Shown: piece by piece, positions 21,540-32,800 of the stretch
How positions within the stretch are numbered: position 1 is the first letter of the stretch
Layout of the letters: each line of letters opens with the position of its first letter
From: Macrolepiota albuminosa
Taxonomy: Eukaryota; Basidiomycota; Agaricomycetes; Agaricales; Agaricaceae
DNA: 64,000 bases
Direction: 5' to 3'
Assembly (NCBI GenBank): GCA_027475525.1
Contig: JAMWFC010000082.1
Location: 310,001 to 374,000, forward strand
The notes under the pieces: generated by a model
The model's database searches: none
Seen by the model: the letters and a program-made list of their open reading frames with translations, nothing else
What the model was told of the DNA's origin: nothing
Made by a program: the position numbers and the translations under genes

Positions 21540-22480
21540 TTATAAATACATATCTTGGTGACAAGTGTGTTCCAATGCAGTCAAAGATAAATGATCCTGT
21601 TTGTGAATATTTTGAGCAGATCCTGCAGTCAGACAGATTGGCAATCCTTTCTGTTGCAAACAACGATTGGATGGCAAAACAGTTTCCTCTGGCAAGGATT
21701 CAGGATCCAAAGACCGACGTGAATATGGTTCAGTTATAGCCTCATTAGAAGATTCGAAGTCATCATCAAAATTGTCTCCATCGCTGTATGCAAGGGTTTT
21801 GTAAACGTCATCATCCTTAGGATTGTTGTGATTTAGGCGAGGTGATATGTGCAATAGAGAGTACCTGAGTTCATATGCCGTTTCCTTATTTCCATACACC
21901 AGACTATCGAGGTAAGGACAATCTAGTAAATACAAATAAATAAACCAATAATAATAGAAGACTGACACAGCAAGACTATAGCGCACTGTATGCATCACAA
22001 GTAGATTTCTCAACGGTGTATGACGGTCGATCCCAATAAAACAATTGGTCAGAAGAACTGGCTGTCATATTTTTGAAATAATCCCATGCAGGCCCGTCAC
22101 GTATACATTTGCAAACTGCTGTCCAAACTGAAGATTTGCCTAGCCCTTCAATCTCACCTTGTATTCCCGACGCACAAGTGGCTCTCTTAAGTAGTATAAG
22201 CACGTGAGCATGACGAGCCAAAAACACAGAGTAAATAGCCTGGAATGCGTCATAACCGTTCAGAGTATCACCAGGCCTGCAAAAGGTATGATGCAGGAAG
22301 TACCAGTACATGATTTTGCGAGCCCTTGAGCAGTTTTTGATAGATGACTCAAACATGTGGATGTTCATATTGAATGGGTAGTTCCAATTAATAAGAGCAC
22401 TATGCAATTCAAAATAATTGCATAGCGAGAAGATAGACAAGGCGCCTTCCCAGGTATCCCAATCCAGCACATGATGATAC
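21540..22480 (-). CDS. Hypothetical gene, two exons, unrecognised
   Basis: The minus-strand exon in 22480-about 22010 reads LDWDTWEGALSIFSLCNYFELHSALINW... and continues upstream in the same frame as DWEYHHV. It ends near DRPSYTVEK. An intron of about 90 nt with a pyrimidine-rich end and ...tatttactag leads to DCPYLDSLVYGNKETAYELRYSLLHISP..., which runs to a stop at 21540. The C-terminal exon is hydrophilic with an acidic cluster (SDGDNFDDDFESSNEAITE). The first exon is rich in Trp, Tyr, Cys and His. No family is recognised, and the N-terminal exon is not identified. No stop codon falls inside these two exons. Confidence 0.45.
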
Positions 22481-22489
22481 TCCCAGTCT

Positions 22490-24072
22490 AAAAATAAATG
22501 AATAAATAAACAAAATTAAAAAAATTAAAAATTAAATAAAAATAAATTTAATAAACTAAAAATTAGAAGTCAACGTCAGATATGGCAGTGTGATCGGTCA
22601 GATATTTAGAAATGCTAGTATTAGTGGGGTCCATCAATTTATCTATAGAAGCAATCTTGATAAACGTCAGTCTAGTCGACCCCATAACGACTGATTCATG
22701 GAGTGAGTAAAACCATTGCAAATCCTCTGTTAACTGTAGGGTGTTCAGCAGCAGTTATGGAAACAGATATTACAGGACTTACATGGAACTTGGAAGTAAA
22801 CTGATATGTGCAGTTCGTACCATGAATTGCATACTCGACAGGACTTTCCCCTGTCACAAATACAATGTCATCGGATACATTGATATCAGAATTGTCAAAC
22901 TCCAAGTCCTGAGATCATACGACATACAGTGAAATAACATAGTAATCACATATAACGGAGTACGTACAGTAACGTCAAGAGTCAAATCAATGAGGACATG
23001 AGGAATGCATTTGCTAGGCTGTGTCCTGTCAATACTGTCACCATACATACCTTTGATGGTTTTGGTGTTCTTGCATGCTCGTCTTTTCCTTTTGGGAGTG
23101 AGAGAAGGAATAGACAGCAGTTTACTTGTTTTATCAGATCATTATGACCGCACCCCTGATACATTACTTTTGGGAACCAAAACTGGAGGTTCTTCGTCTG
23201 GTGGAGGAACGAGGTTGTCGGAGGACAACAGATTGATGCTGAGTATATCGAGTATGTTACAATCATCGTTGATGGGGTTCTCAGAGAACAACAAATTGAC
23301 ACTGGGGTTATTGAGTACTGCTTGATCATCATTGCTAGTGTTATCTCGATGGGGTTCTCAGAGAACAACAAATTGACACTGGGGTTATTGAGTACTGCTT
23401 GATCATCATTGCTAGTGTTATCTCTACCAGGTACACCTCTTCTATTGATATCAACATTGGTGGGCCCATCAGAAGGAGAAGGGTCCTGATCATTGAGAGA
23501 ATATGGCAGAGGAGACATGAAAGACGGACGTCTGTCTGCTGCATCACACCCACCAAGTCGTCCAGTTTTGTTTGTCAAATTGCTCAGATTTTTACTGCCA
23601 GCATTGACATCGTCATTGAATAAATTGTTGGTAGTATCCCGTAAAGACGACATATGTGTCCTACAAGTATTGCAAGAATTGTCATCATCATAGGTGAATG
23701 ATACAGATCGCTACCAGCAGATTGAGAAGGATACACATCTTTATCACAAAGCCCATTGTTATTGAACTCATTAACATACGTAATTGCAGACAAATGGGAA
23801 TTGTTGGGCACAGGGACGTTGGTACCAGAGGCACTTCCGATTAGTGAGGTCAGGAGTAAAGAATTGTCAGGAAAAGGTAAAACATCGGAATATACCACCA
23901 TATTGAGCTGATCAATTACATCAGATGGCAAAGATAGGGTAGCAGGGATGTGCGAAGACCCATTAATGAGGTTCAGCCAATGAGGCGCGGCATCCCTCAC
24001 CACCCCCTCCAGATGTTGAAATGCGGATCTGAGTTCCTTTAGGAGGTTCCCCCCTAGAGCTGCAGAAAACAA
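22490..24072 (-). CDS. Hypothetical multi-exon gene, unrecognised
   Basis: Minus-strand exon candidates: 24072-about 23690 (KELRSAFQHLEGVVRDAAPHW..., VPNNSHLSAITYVNE), 23653-about 22985 (SSLRDTTNNLFNDDV..., PSPSDGPTNVDINRRGVPG, then a basic PKRKRRACKNTKTIKG resembling a nuclear localisation signal), and 22912-22788 (DLEFDNSDINVSDDIVFVTGES..., followed by donor gtaagtcctg). The 77-bp duplication at 23271-23424 lies in the second exon; collapsing it gives NPINDDCNILDILSINLLSSDNLVPPPDEEPP. The gene is Asn/Asp/Ser-rich and of low similarity to anything I know. Boundaries are approximate and two TGA/TAA codons near 23140 suggest another intron or decay. Confidence 0.35.
23271..23424. repeat. 77-bp exact direct duplication
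   Basis: gatggggttctcagag begins at 23271 and again at 23348. Period 77; it lies in a candidate coding exon and shifts its frame. Confidence 0.85.
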
Positions 24073-25627
24073 TACCTTTCACAATGCCTAATCCGCTTCT
24101 ACTACAGCAAGAGGTCGTTCTAGCCCTCCTATGTGATTCCATAACTACCACGTTAACGATACAATTAACTATCAATATGGCATGCGAGAGAACAATCACA
24201 CCTTGAACACTGTTTCCTTTGCGCCCACTTCATTATACTCATGAGGATTGAGTAACATGAGAGGCGATATAGCCAACACAATATACAAAGAATTATGAAG
24301 AACAGTTGTGTGACCTTGAGGAGCTGAACTGTGAACTTGGCAAATATGCGCGAGCCCGGACTGGTCATCTTCCAACCTGCAGTATCAAAATATAAGATGT
24401 AAATAACAATTAAACCAAAAAGTATCGTACCCGGATCAAAGTGCATGTATATGAGAGTTTAGAGTGTTCTGGGATCTCTCCAGTAGAGCAGGAATATTAT
24501 TAAGGCTTCCCATAGGCTAGGTAATACATAAAATATTGTACTTGACCAATTGATAAAAGCCAATAGAAACAATGACATGTACTGCTTTGTAGTTGTCAAC
24601 TATGGGACCAGATGAAGAGGGTCTCTGAATAGCCTCCCCATTCATCATCTCAAATACGTCCACAACATGATAGGCCATGAGAATCCAAAATCGAGCATCC
24701 GTTAGGATCTTTTCAGGTATCATGGGTACATCATCTCCCACCATAAGAGCGCAAAACAGAGAATACTGATCATCCTTGCAGGCAGGAGAAACTGTAGCTT
24801 CCTCTGTAATTATCTGGCTAACAAGTTGCTACAAAAAGAATACTGATCATCCTTGCAGGCAGGAGAAACTGTAGCTTCCTCTGTAATTATCTGGCTAACA
24901 AGTTGCTACAAAACGACAACAGCATGTACTTATGGTATCATTAACAATAAACAAGTTGACAACATTTACTCATGTGGATTGCCATGTCTTGTTCATAGTG
25001 GATAGCAAGATCTCCGTCCAATAGCAATACATCAGTGAACCAGGAACAGGATGCAAAAGCCTTGTTTGATAAGTGAGGATGCAAGGAAGTCACAGATATA
25101 TAACATTAATATCAGAAAGTACATGTGTATGTGGAGAGGGCAGGAGGGAGGACAAGATGGAGGTTTGGGGGTGTTAACATGCCACATATATATATATGTA
25201 TAAAATAAAAAATCAACATTTTCAGTAAATAAAATTATATATGTAATAGCAGCCCATATTTAGATTGACAGCGGATTAACTATGGACAAATTTGAACAAC
25301 AAGGATTAGTTATACAAACCAGACGACACAACCTTCAGCAAGTAAAACAATCAAACAGTAAATATGCGCTATAATATCAATAAATACAAAGATCATACCA
25401 AGTTAGTTTTATCTGTCCACAACACTCTTACACAAGACCAATGGCACATTGCAAATAATGTATATTTTATCCATTGCTCTAAATTTTGTAGTCAAACAGA
25501 GTGATGTACACAAAAATGATACGAGATAGTTCAGCAAAGAGATTAGAATGCGGCAAACAACAAAATCAAAATTATATCAACAAGCACGGAAAATCAAAGA
25601 AACTATATGTGGTCCACGTGCCAGCAA
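24073..25627 (-). other. Weak coding candidates and AT-rich DNA
   Basis: The minus-strand segment 24744-24517 (VGDDVPMIPEKILTDARFWILMAYHVVDVFEMM...) could be an exon of the neighbouring hypothetical genes. The segment at 24446-24165 has hydrophobic stretches but no support. From about 24920 to 25627 I see nothing beyond short open segments, an (AT)n run at about 25188-25200 and a 77-bp duplication at 24761-24914. Confidence 0.35.
24761..24914. repeat. 77-bp exact direct duplication
   Basis: gaatactgatcatcc begins at 24761 and again at 24838. Period 77, copies identical. Confidence 0.85.
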
Positions 25628-25985
25628 TCAGGTTGCTTCTTTATTTTTACCTTTCCCCTTGGGTAGCCCGGCAGAACAAGCTGGCTTAGAGGTAGCACCC
25701 TGATTTGTGGCCGATATACCAACACCAGATCGGGAAGAAGCAGTTGAACCAGCATCACGAGATGTCTTGGAGCTGGCACTGTGGCATCTGGAGGGTATAC
25801 CACTCATAGAACCAGAAGAAGAAATATCTTTCGACCCTTTTAGAGCACCATATTCAGACCCTTCAAGACCACCAGGTTTCATCAAGGATGCCATGTGCCT
25901 GGTGCCTGCACTACCAACCACAACAAGATCAGGAGTGTGAAGAACCATGACGAACTTGATGTTAGTTGAAAGGAAACTACAAATA
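25628..25985 (-). CDS. 3' exon of a hypothetical gene split by copia-1
   Basis: After a minus-strand intron end (ttatttatttgtag, about 25986-26000) the exon reads FLSTNIKFVMVLHTPDLVVV, followed by a Ser/Gly/Lys-rich tail ending at 25628. Its upstream exons are at 43335-43712, beyond copia-1. The joined product has the pattern VPVYDGH...F..DF......VGYTAGWFEG....LSTNIKFVMVLHTP. I recall this pattern from hypothetical proteins that recur in agaricomycete genomes, though I cannot verify it here. The basic low-complexity C-terminus (GLPKGKGKNKEA) may be disordered. Function unknown. Confidence 0.5.
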
Positions 25986-26012
25986 AATAAATAAATAACC
26001 AATAAGAATATC

Positions 26013-26017
26013 ATAAT
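26013..26017. repeat. Target site duplication of copia-1, left (ATAAT)
   Basis: ATAAT directly before the LTR at 26018, identical to 43330-43334 directly after the other LTR. Five bases is the usual size for copia integrases. Confidence 0.9.
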
Positions 26018-26267
26018 TGTAGAGTATTACAACAATATATAAGTCCTCAGATGTCTCGACACGTAAGGTAAGACAGCTGAGGAACTCAATCATGTATATT
26101 TTACTATGAATAAAATGGAATAAGGTTTAGCACAAAGAACAGCAAATATACCAGCCAAGCGCTGTGGTGGCGGCGGCAGCAAAAAGATATAATAGGAAAG
26201 AAACAAAAAAATCAATAAAAGAAAATCATACGGAATGAAAATAGCCTAGCATTGTCTTCTTCTAACA
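26018..26267 (-). repeat. copia-1 3' LTR (250 bp)
   Basis: The plus strand reads TGTAGAGTATTAC...TCTAACA. In element orientation it begins TGTTAGA and ends CTCTACA. It is bounded by ATAAT on the outside and a polypurine tract on the inside. The pol stop codon (26262-26264) lies inside the LTR. Confidence 0.93.
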
Positions 26268-26280
26268 CTCCCCCAGACAA
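26268..26280 (-). promoter_or_regulatory. copia-1 polypurine tract
   Basis: The minus strand reads TTGTCTGGGGGAG directly before the LTR, so the GGGGGAG run primes plus-strand synthesis in the family. Confidence 0.75.
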
Positions 26281-27585
26281 GTAGGTGTCGTTCCAGCATT
26301 AAGACCTAGAAGTCCAACTAGGTATTCATGTGTTGCTTGTGGAAGGGGCTTGGTGAAGAGGTCAGTGATGTTTTCGGATGAGGGGATATGAGAAATGGTA
26401 ATGTCCCCTTCATGGACTTGTTTGCATATATAGTGGTGGCAGATATCGATGTGTTTAGCCCTGGAGTGTCCCTTTGTTGATTTGGCTAAGGCAATTGATG
26501 AGTCGTTGTCAGCGTAGAGGTGTACAGGTAGTGACTGGGGTAAGTCAATCTCAACGAGTGCGTTGTGCATCCATAGTCCTTGTTGAGCACCTCGTGTCAT
26601 GGCCATATATTCGGCCTCCATGGTACTAAGTGCCACAGTGTTTTGCCTCTTGGAACTCCATGATACTGCTCCCCCAGCCATAATGAAAACATATCCAGCA
26701 GTGGACCTCCTAGTGTCAAGGTCTCCTCCATAATCTGCATCGACATACCCAATGGGCTTGATGTCTCCCCCAGACTTCTGTGAGTATGTGATTCAGTATC
26801 CTAGGGTTCCCTTGACATAGCCAAGCACGTGTATGAGGGCACGCCAGTGAGCTGGCCCTGGGTTTGCTTGGAACCTAGCTAGGAGCCCCACCACGAAGAA
26901 TAAATTTGGTCTGGTTGCAACTTGGGCCCACATCAGCGATCCAAGTACTTTACAGTATGGTTTGTCAGCCATGTAGCGATAGTCTGCTTCGCTTTGTGGT
27001 GACATGGCTTCGGTAAGTTGTAATCCGGATGGTAGTAGTGTGCTGTGAGGGTTGCATCCATCCATACCGAAACGTTCGATAACCCTGTTTAAGTAGGCCT
27101 TTTGCAATAGTGAGATCGTCCCTGTTACCTCATCTTGTTCAATAGCCATCCCGAGGATGAATGATGGGGCTCCCAAGTCTTTTACGTCATAGATTGCTGC
27201 TAGTTCCTGTTTCGCCTGTTGTGCCCCTTGAGGTGTAGTCGACATACCAAATACATCATTGTTGAACGTGTTTGTTGTGGTGTGTTCTCCCCCGATCCTC
27301 CTGGCTTGGACACAGCTATTGGCTCATGATGTCTGATACCCCAAGTCTCTACATGCGCGGTCCAGGATATGCCACCAATCCCTTCCACCCTGCATTAATC
27401 CATACAGGGTTTTCAGGAGTAAGCAGCACATACCCTCCCCCCCTGATAAACCCAGTGGTACTTCCATGTAGACGTCAAAATCCAGCACACTATTCAGGTA
27501 TGCAGAAACAAAGTCGACTTGCCAGATGTCCAATCCTTCCTGCACCGCTACCGCAATCGACATCCTCAATGACTCCAGTCTCACC

Positions 27586-27589
27586 ACGG
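27586..27589. repeat. Target site duplication of gypsy-3, left (ACGG)
   Basis: ACGG before the LTR pairs with ATGG at 39988-39991 after it. The single difference is a C to T at CpG. A 4-bp duplication restores the copia RT frame exactly. Confidence 0.75.
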
Positions 27590-28524
27590 TAATAGGACCC
27601 CATACAGGATCAGCGCATCAACGGCAGGCTATGGCAACATGGCACAGGCTCGGGATACCTTAGCACATGCTAACTAACCAATTTTGGCAATATTTGACGC
27701 CGTGCACGGCAAGAAGCAGATCCGATCAGTGATAGCACCGACAGCAGACAGAATGACAACTGACAGATGGCATCAGTCACTGACGACAGCACTTAGTGAG
27801 AAGCCTGATGATCTATCAAAAACTGACGGACAGCTTGGCGTTTGACCTTGGCGTCTGACATTGCTTAGCGCCTCGATTTGGCACCTGACATCGCTAAGCA
27901 TTTTGAACAGACAGAAGGGTGATGGATTGATGGTTTAGCTTCATGATCTGCTGCCTGGCGTCGCTAAGGTTCTTGAATGGACGGTAGGGATCTGAAACCG
28001 TTGGAGCTACCCCTATAAAATTTTCTAGTTTACCGCACTTTGGCAATGGTTGGTCACTGGCAACGGTGAACTCCTTGTAGTATATAAAGTACTTACCAAC
28101 TTGTACATAGACATTGAACAATAGACCAGAGTTTCCTGCTCCCCTTTCGTCAGCCTCCCTTATGCTCAAGATTTTATTTACGGTCGGCAACGTCGAAATC
28201 ATCGGCAGTTGCAGACTATTGCTAGCCTTCAACCTATTCACACCTTGCAGCTACGGCAGGCATTTACAATGCTTAGACTTCACTAAGCTTACTGTGTTCT
28301 TGCCGTTGACATTGCCGTGTTCGCTTACTGCTCCCTTCATAGGCGCTTTACCTTAGCGCTTTACACTTGCCGACCCCCTTACCGACTGTCCCTCATTTTC
28401 ATAGGCGCGTTCTCTGGGACCTGCCCGGGACTCCTCACACCACTTATAGCGCGCCCAACGCAAGCTTTTTGGTACGGTAACACTAAATCTATATTTGTTA
28501 CTGACCAAACTTTGGGCGTCATCA
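27590..28524 (+). repeat. gypsy-3 5' LTR (935 bp)
   Basis: Starts TAATAGGACCCC (TGATAGG in the 3' copy, so the TG has mutated) and ends GGGCGTCATCA. It contains TATATAAA at 28081-28088, a possible core promoter. The minus-strand open segment within it (27894-28241) is present in both LTRs and has no coding support. Confidence 0.93.
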
Positions 28525-28527
28525 AAT

Positions 28528-28548
28528 TGGAGCCCACCGTGAGGGATC
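28528..28548 (+). promoter_or_regulatory. gypsy-3 primer binding site
   Basis: TGGAGCCCACCGTGAGGGAT starts three bases after the LTR. TGG pairs with the CCA end of a tRNA, the normal priming site for minus-strand synthesis. The tRNA was not identified. Confidence 0.65.
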
Positions 28549-28607
28549 TCTAGGGCAGAATTCTGCCAGAAACCCGTCTACAGCATAGGCGCCGCCTGCT
28601 AGAACAG

Positions 28608-30042
28608 TTGGCAGAAGGCATAGCTCCTTCCTACCCATCAACTCCACAACCACCTGGTGCCTTACTGGGTCTCTCTCTTGCACAGGAACTACAGAACACC
28701 ACTGTAGACGAATTTCCTGACCTCTTCCCACGTTCTCTCGACTTTAGCGCTGACAACCTCTTAGCGTTGCCTCTTGCCGTACCACAACCAGTTACCCCCA
28801 TTACTCCGTTAATGCCTCTTTCTCAACTCATTTCTCTTACCCTGTCGCCAATCTCTAGAACCCCTTCCCCACAACCGCTAACCAAACTCGGTACCACCGT
28901 TGCCATGGAACAACAAGTTCAGCACATGCCGCCACGTAACCACTTCTCGGCACCGAAATGGGACGAGTCCAAGCCACAGGAGCTCTCCCAGTATTTCAAG
29001 GAATTAGAGTATTTATTTAGGGATTGTGGCATTACCGACCACACACAGATGAAGATACGTGTCATATGACATGGCAGAGACGTGGACAGGACTTGCCGAG
29101 TTTGCCGCCTTTGTTCCTGCCACCCCACCCGTTCCAGCCCAAGGCGCTTCGTATGAAGGCTGGAAGACGGCAGTGATTCAGTTGTACCCTGGCACTGAAG
29201 AAGCTACCCAATACTTGGTAAACGAATTACAGAAACTAGTACAGGAATCATTCGACAACGGCACCTTATCTCTTGGCGCATTCTCCACGTATTACCGTGA
29301 ATTCCAAAAGATTGCTAGGTGGTTAGTACAAAACGGCAAGCTATACATTAACGAGGAACGTCGCCTATTCCAACAAGGCATCCCAACTTCGCTTTGGACT
29401 TGTATTGCTCGTCGCCTAGAGATAGTTCATCAGGCCCATCACCCAGACAAGCCCTATAACGTTGCCGACGTCTTTGAAGCCAGTAAATGGGTTCTCAAGG
29501 GGATGGACACTGGCGTTGGGCTGCAACACGCTAGGACGAGCCCACCACCTGAGCAAACTAACGGTATCATTTCCATCCCACCTCCTGTTGCCGACTTTGT
29601 TAAGAAGGAGAATCTCAACACTGCCGTTACTGCTGCTGTCGTGTCCACCATGACTCGTATTGAAACTATGATTACCACCAATCTCGCTAACCGACCCGCT
29701 AATGTACCTGCGTCTGGCCCTTGCCACTTCTGTGGGGAAATTGGACATACTATGACTAGAGGACGCTGCGCTACCCTCGAAAATTATATTTGGCAAGGAA
29801 GAATTCGAAGGGCTATCAACGGCAAGATAGTCCTCACCACTGGCGCCACCATCCCCAACTACCCGGACAAGAAGTCTTTCCAGGAGCGAGTTGATGAATG
29901 GCATAGGCGCAACCCAGGACAAATCGTTACCGGCACGCTTTCTGGCAACACCAACCCTGACCCTGAACAGGCGACCCAACAGCAAATGATCCACAAGGTC
30001 TTACACTTTGACAGCGTTGGCAACCATCCTACTTTCTCATGA
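28608..30042 (+). pseudogene. gypsy-3 gag
   Basis: Segments 28608-29069 and 29059-30042 are joined by a frameshift near 29060 (QMKIRVI into DMAETWTGLAEF). The first holds a Pro/Leu-rich leader and PKWDESKPQELSQYFKELEYLF, the start of the capsid-like domain. The second holds AFSTYYREFQKIARWL and a zinc knuckle at about 29722 (CHFCGEIGHTMTRGRC). The last Cys spacing is six rather than four because of an extra Arg-Gly or Thr-Arg pair. A basic segment (GRIRRAINGKIVL) ends in ERVDEWHRRNP, a pattern I recall as typical of agaricomycete gypsy gags. A TGA at 30040 (CGA-derived) separates it from the protease segment in the same frame. Confidence 0.8.
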
Positions 30043-31188
30043 GAAGAACGTATTGCCAAGCTACAGCAGGAGCTAGATTTGCTCAAGAATCAGGTCTTTG
30101 ATGGGGTTGAAGTTAAGCAGCCCAAACAACCTCTTAAAGGATACAAGCCAATGCCTCCCGCTAGCAAGTTACCGACTCCTACTCCTGCCGCTCTGCCAGC
30201 TACCACTCCAGAACCTTCGTCGTCCTCTGCCACTCCTGAACCGCCCTTGCCGCCTTTACATCCCTACTCAGGGATTCCCGACCATTATCATGCACCCACA
30301 CAACAAAATTTTGCCGCTCCCGAGAAACATCCTGAGGGTGGCTACCGACCGACCGCGCCAATTTTCGACATAGAGAAATCCAACCACGTCTTCAACCGCA
30401 TTATAAAAACCACTGTCACCTTGTCAGTAGAAGAACTTTGTAGTATTGCACCCAACGTTCGCAACCAAGTCAAGATGGCAGTCACTCCTCGACGACCCTT
30501 GGCGACAACCGTTGCCAAGGTCGAGGACCTTGACGACGCGCTCCCTGGTTTTTCCGTTACCGTCGACTCTCTGGACCCTGAAGACTCTCCTGCTGACACC
30601 ATCGCTAACGCCACCTCTGTGGACCCAGTAGAGACCTATCTTAGGTCAGTGGACCTTGGAGAAGACCCCACAATCCTTACCGTTGCTCAAGAATCACACG
30701 CTATTCGCTCAGTAGCGCTAACAGTAGACAACAAGCACGAGGTAGAGGCAATTGTGGATAGCGGGTCTCAAATCATTTCTATGGCAGCTGAAGTCGCTAA
30801 CGATTTGGGCCCCATTTATGACCCTACAGTGATACTAAACATGCAGAGCGCTAACGGTACAGTGGACAGATCCCTAGGCCTTGCCAAGAATGTACCTTGC
30901 ACCCTTGGCGACATCACCTTCTACTTGCAGATACATATCTTGCGCTCCCCGGCATATGACTTACTGCTCGGCAGACCCTTCAACGTCTTGGCGCGATCAG
31001 TCGTCAAGACTGTTACCGACGACGAAATGACCTTAACAATTAGCAACCCCAATTCCAGAATCCAACGAATGGTGCCAACGTTCCCTAGGGGGCAACAAAA
31101 AGGTGCCCCCGCTAAGCCCCCAGAATTTACTGACCAACACGCCAACAAACCTCCCCACCGGTGTTTTCACAGACCATGGAGGAGGTGA
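30043..31188 (+). pseudogene. gypsy-3 gag C-terminus and aspartic protease
   Basis: Continues the gag frame after the TGA with a coiled-coil-like EERIAKLQQELDLLKNQVFDGVEV, then a Pro/Ala-rich stretch and KSNHVFNRIIKTTVTLSVEEL. The protease catalytic loop is IVDSGSQIISM (Asp codon at 30757-30759), followed by YDLLLGRPF, the hydrophobic-Gly flap partner. It would process the polyprotein. The frame ends at 31188; the following sequence continues in other frames, so an indel lies near 31160. Confidence 0.82.
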
Positions 31189-31351
31189 TTGGCAATGATC
31201 ATGGAGATGTGGCGCTAACGCTGGAATATGACCATTCTACTGGTCTTGTAAATGTTGTATCTATCGCTTTTCTTGATGAAGATGTTTTAACTACTTTATC
31301 TGCTACCGACGCTGAGCTTTCCCAGAAAAACCCAACTCCGCTCTAGCGTAC

Positions 31352-32800
31352 TTGTACCTTACCACTTCCGAATCATTTCAAAACATTGTGTCTACCGATA
31401 CTTATCTCACTACCCTTCCTGGAGCATCGTCTCCTGCCGTTCTCAGACTTGCCACTCCTCAGGCTACAATTCCCCTTTCCACCTCTGTATATAACCAAGC
31501 TAACGCTCCCAAAAGGAAAGGGGTTCAAGTCAAAAAGAAATATAAGCCAGTTGCGCTTAAAACAAAACCCGTCGCTACGCACTCTCCTGAGATGTTTAGA
31601 ATCGAGCGCCAAATCATTGGCGACCCTCTTGCTGACATGCCAACCTTATCACCAAATCCACCACCCTTTCAGCCCACGGGACGTTTTAACACGGAACGCC
31701 AACAACAATTCGCAAAGGAGCATGACACAGGATTTTTGACCAAAGATGAGTTGAACGTCCTTACTGAGCTCGTCGCTAAGCAAGATAAAGCCTTTGCTTG
31801 GGAAGACTCGGAATGTGGCAGTCTACGTACAGACTTCTTCCTGCCTGTCGTAATCCCGACCATTCCTCACGTGCCGTGGACTGAGCACAACTGACTGTTA
31901 CCGCCTGGAATCGAAGCCGAGGTCTGCCAAATCATTAGGACCAAGATTAAGGCCGGTGTCTACGAGCCCTCAAGCAGATCTTACCGCTCCCAATGATTTT
32001 GCGTCCTCAAAAAGAACGGCAATCTACGCATAGTTCACAGTCTCGAGCCACTGAATAGAGTTACCATACAACACTCTGGCGTACCGCCTTTCCCTGACCA
32101 CGTTGCTGAGTCCTTTGCCAGGCATATTTGTGGCACCATGCTTGACCTCTATGTTGGCTACGATGAACACCTGATACACCCTTCTTCCCAGGATCTCACT
32201 ACTTTTCAAACTCCGTTTGGCGCCTTGCGCCTAGTCACTTTACCAATGGGCTGGACAAACTCAGTCCCCATATTCCATGATGACATCACTTTCATACTCC
32301 AACCTGAGATACCGCACCATGTCCTTAGCTTCATTGATGACGTTGGTGTCAAAGGCCCCAAAGACTGGCGACTCGTAAACGACTTACCGGCGACCCATCC
32401 CAAGAACCCCAACATTCGCTTAGCGCTATGGGAGTTTTTCCAGCTGCTTAACCAAGTTCTCCAACATATGAAGTATAGCGGGAGAACCTTTAGCGGCCAT
32501 AAGCTCCTCCTTTGCACGCCAAGGTTCAAAATACTTGGTCACATATGCACTCCTGACGGATGTGTTCCTGACGAGTCTCGCTTAGCACTCCTGGAGCGAT
32601 GGGGTCCTTGCCATGACTTATCTGAAGTTCACGCCTTTCTTGGTACCATAGGCGTTCTTAGGATATTCGTCAAGAATTTTGCCCATCGGGCACATGCCCT
32701 TAACCGACTCACCCACGCCAACGAGCCCTTCGAATTTGGGCCAGACCAGGTCACTGCACAACAAGACTTAGTAAGAGCCCTAAAGACGCCAAACCCCTAG
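31352..32800 (+). pseudogene. gypsy-3 reverse transcriptase
   Basis: One frame with TGA codons at 31892 and near 31997 (RSQ-stop-FCVLKKNG; TGG to TGA). The N-terminal linker is basic (KRKGVQVKKKYKPVALK). RT motifs: VCQIIRTKIKAGVYEPS, CVLKKNGNLRIVHSLEPLNRVT, GTMLDLYVGYDEHLIH, TLPMGWTNSVPIFHDDITFIL, and the catalytic FIDDVGVKGP at about 32332 in place of Y-x-D-D. The connection is ILGHICTPDG and HAFLGTIGVLRIFVKNFA. A frameshift near 32795 leads into RNase H. Confidence 0.87.

Larger units (their letters stand above)
26262..27589 (-). pseudogene. copia-1 RT (C-terminal part) and RNase H
   Basis: The minus strand begins at VVRLESLRMSIAVAV, directly after gypsy-3. It continues QVDFVSAYLNSVLDFDVYME and LLLKTLYGLMQGGRDWW, then LGAPSFILGMAIEQD. 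RNase H follows: [38 protein letters not shown] and [12 protein letters not shown]. It ends at 26262. Stops occur at about 27321 and 26790. The expected Y-V-D-D box is replaced by FNND near 27260, so RT would be dead even without the insertion. The N-terminal part of RT is at 39988-40688; removing gypsy-3 plus one 4-bp copy of the target restores ETYAA-VVRLES in frame. Confidence 0.9.

Noticed and set aside
27894..28241. 115-codon minus-strand ORF at 27894-28241, repeated at 39367-39705, as a gene
   Set aside because: It lies wholly inside the gypsy-3 LTRs and is duplicated with them; no motif or splice support.
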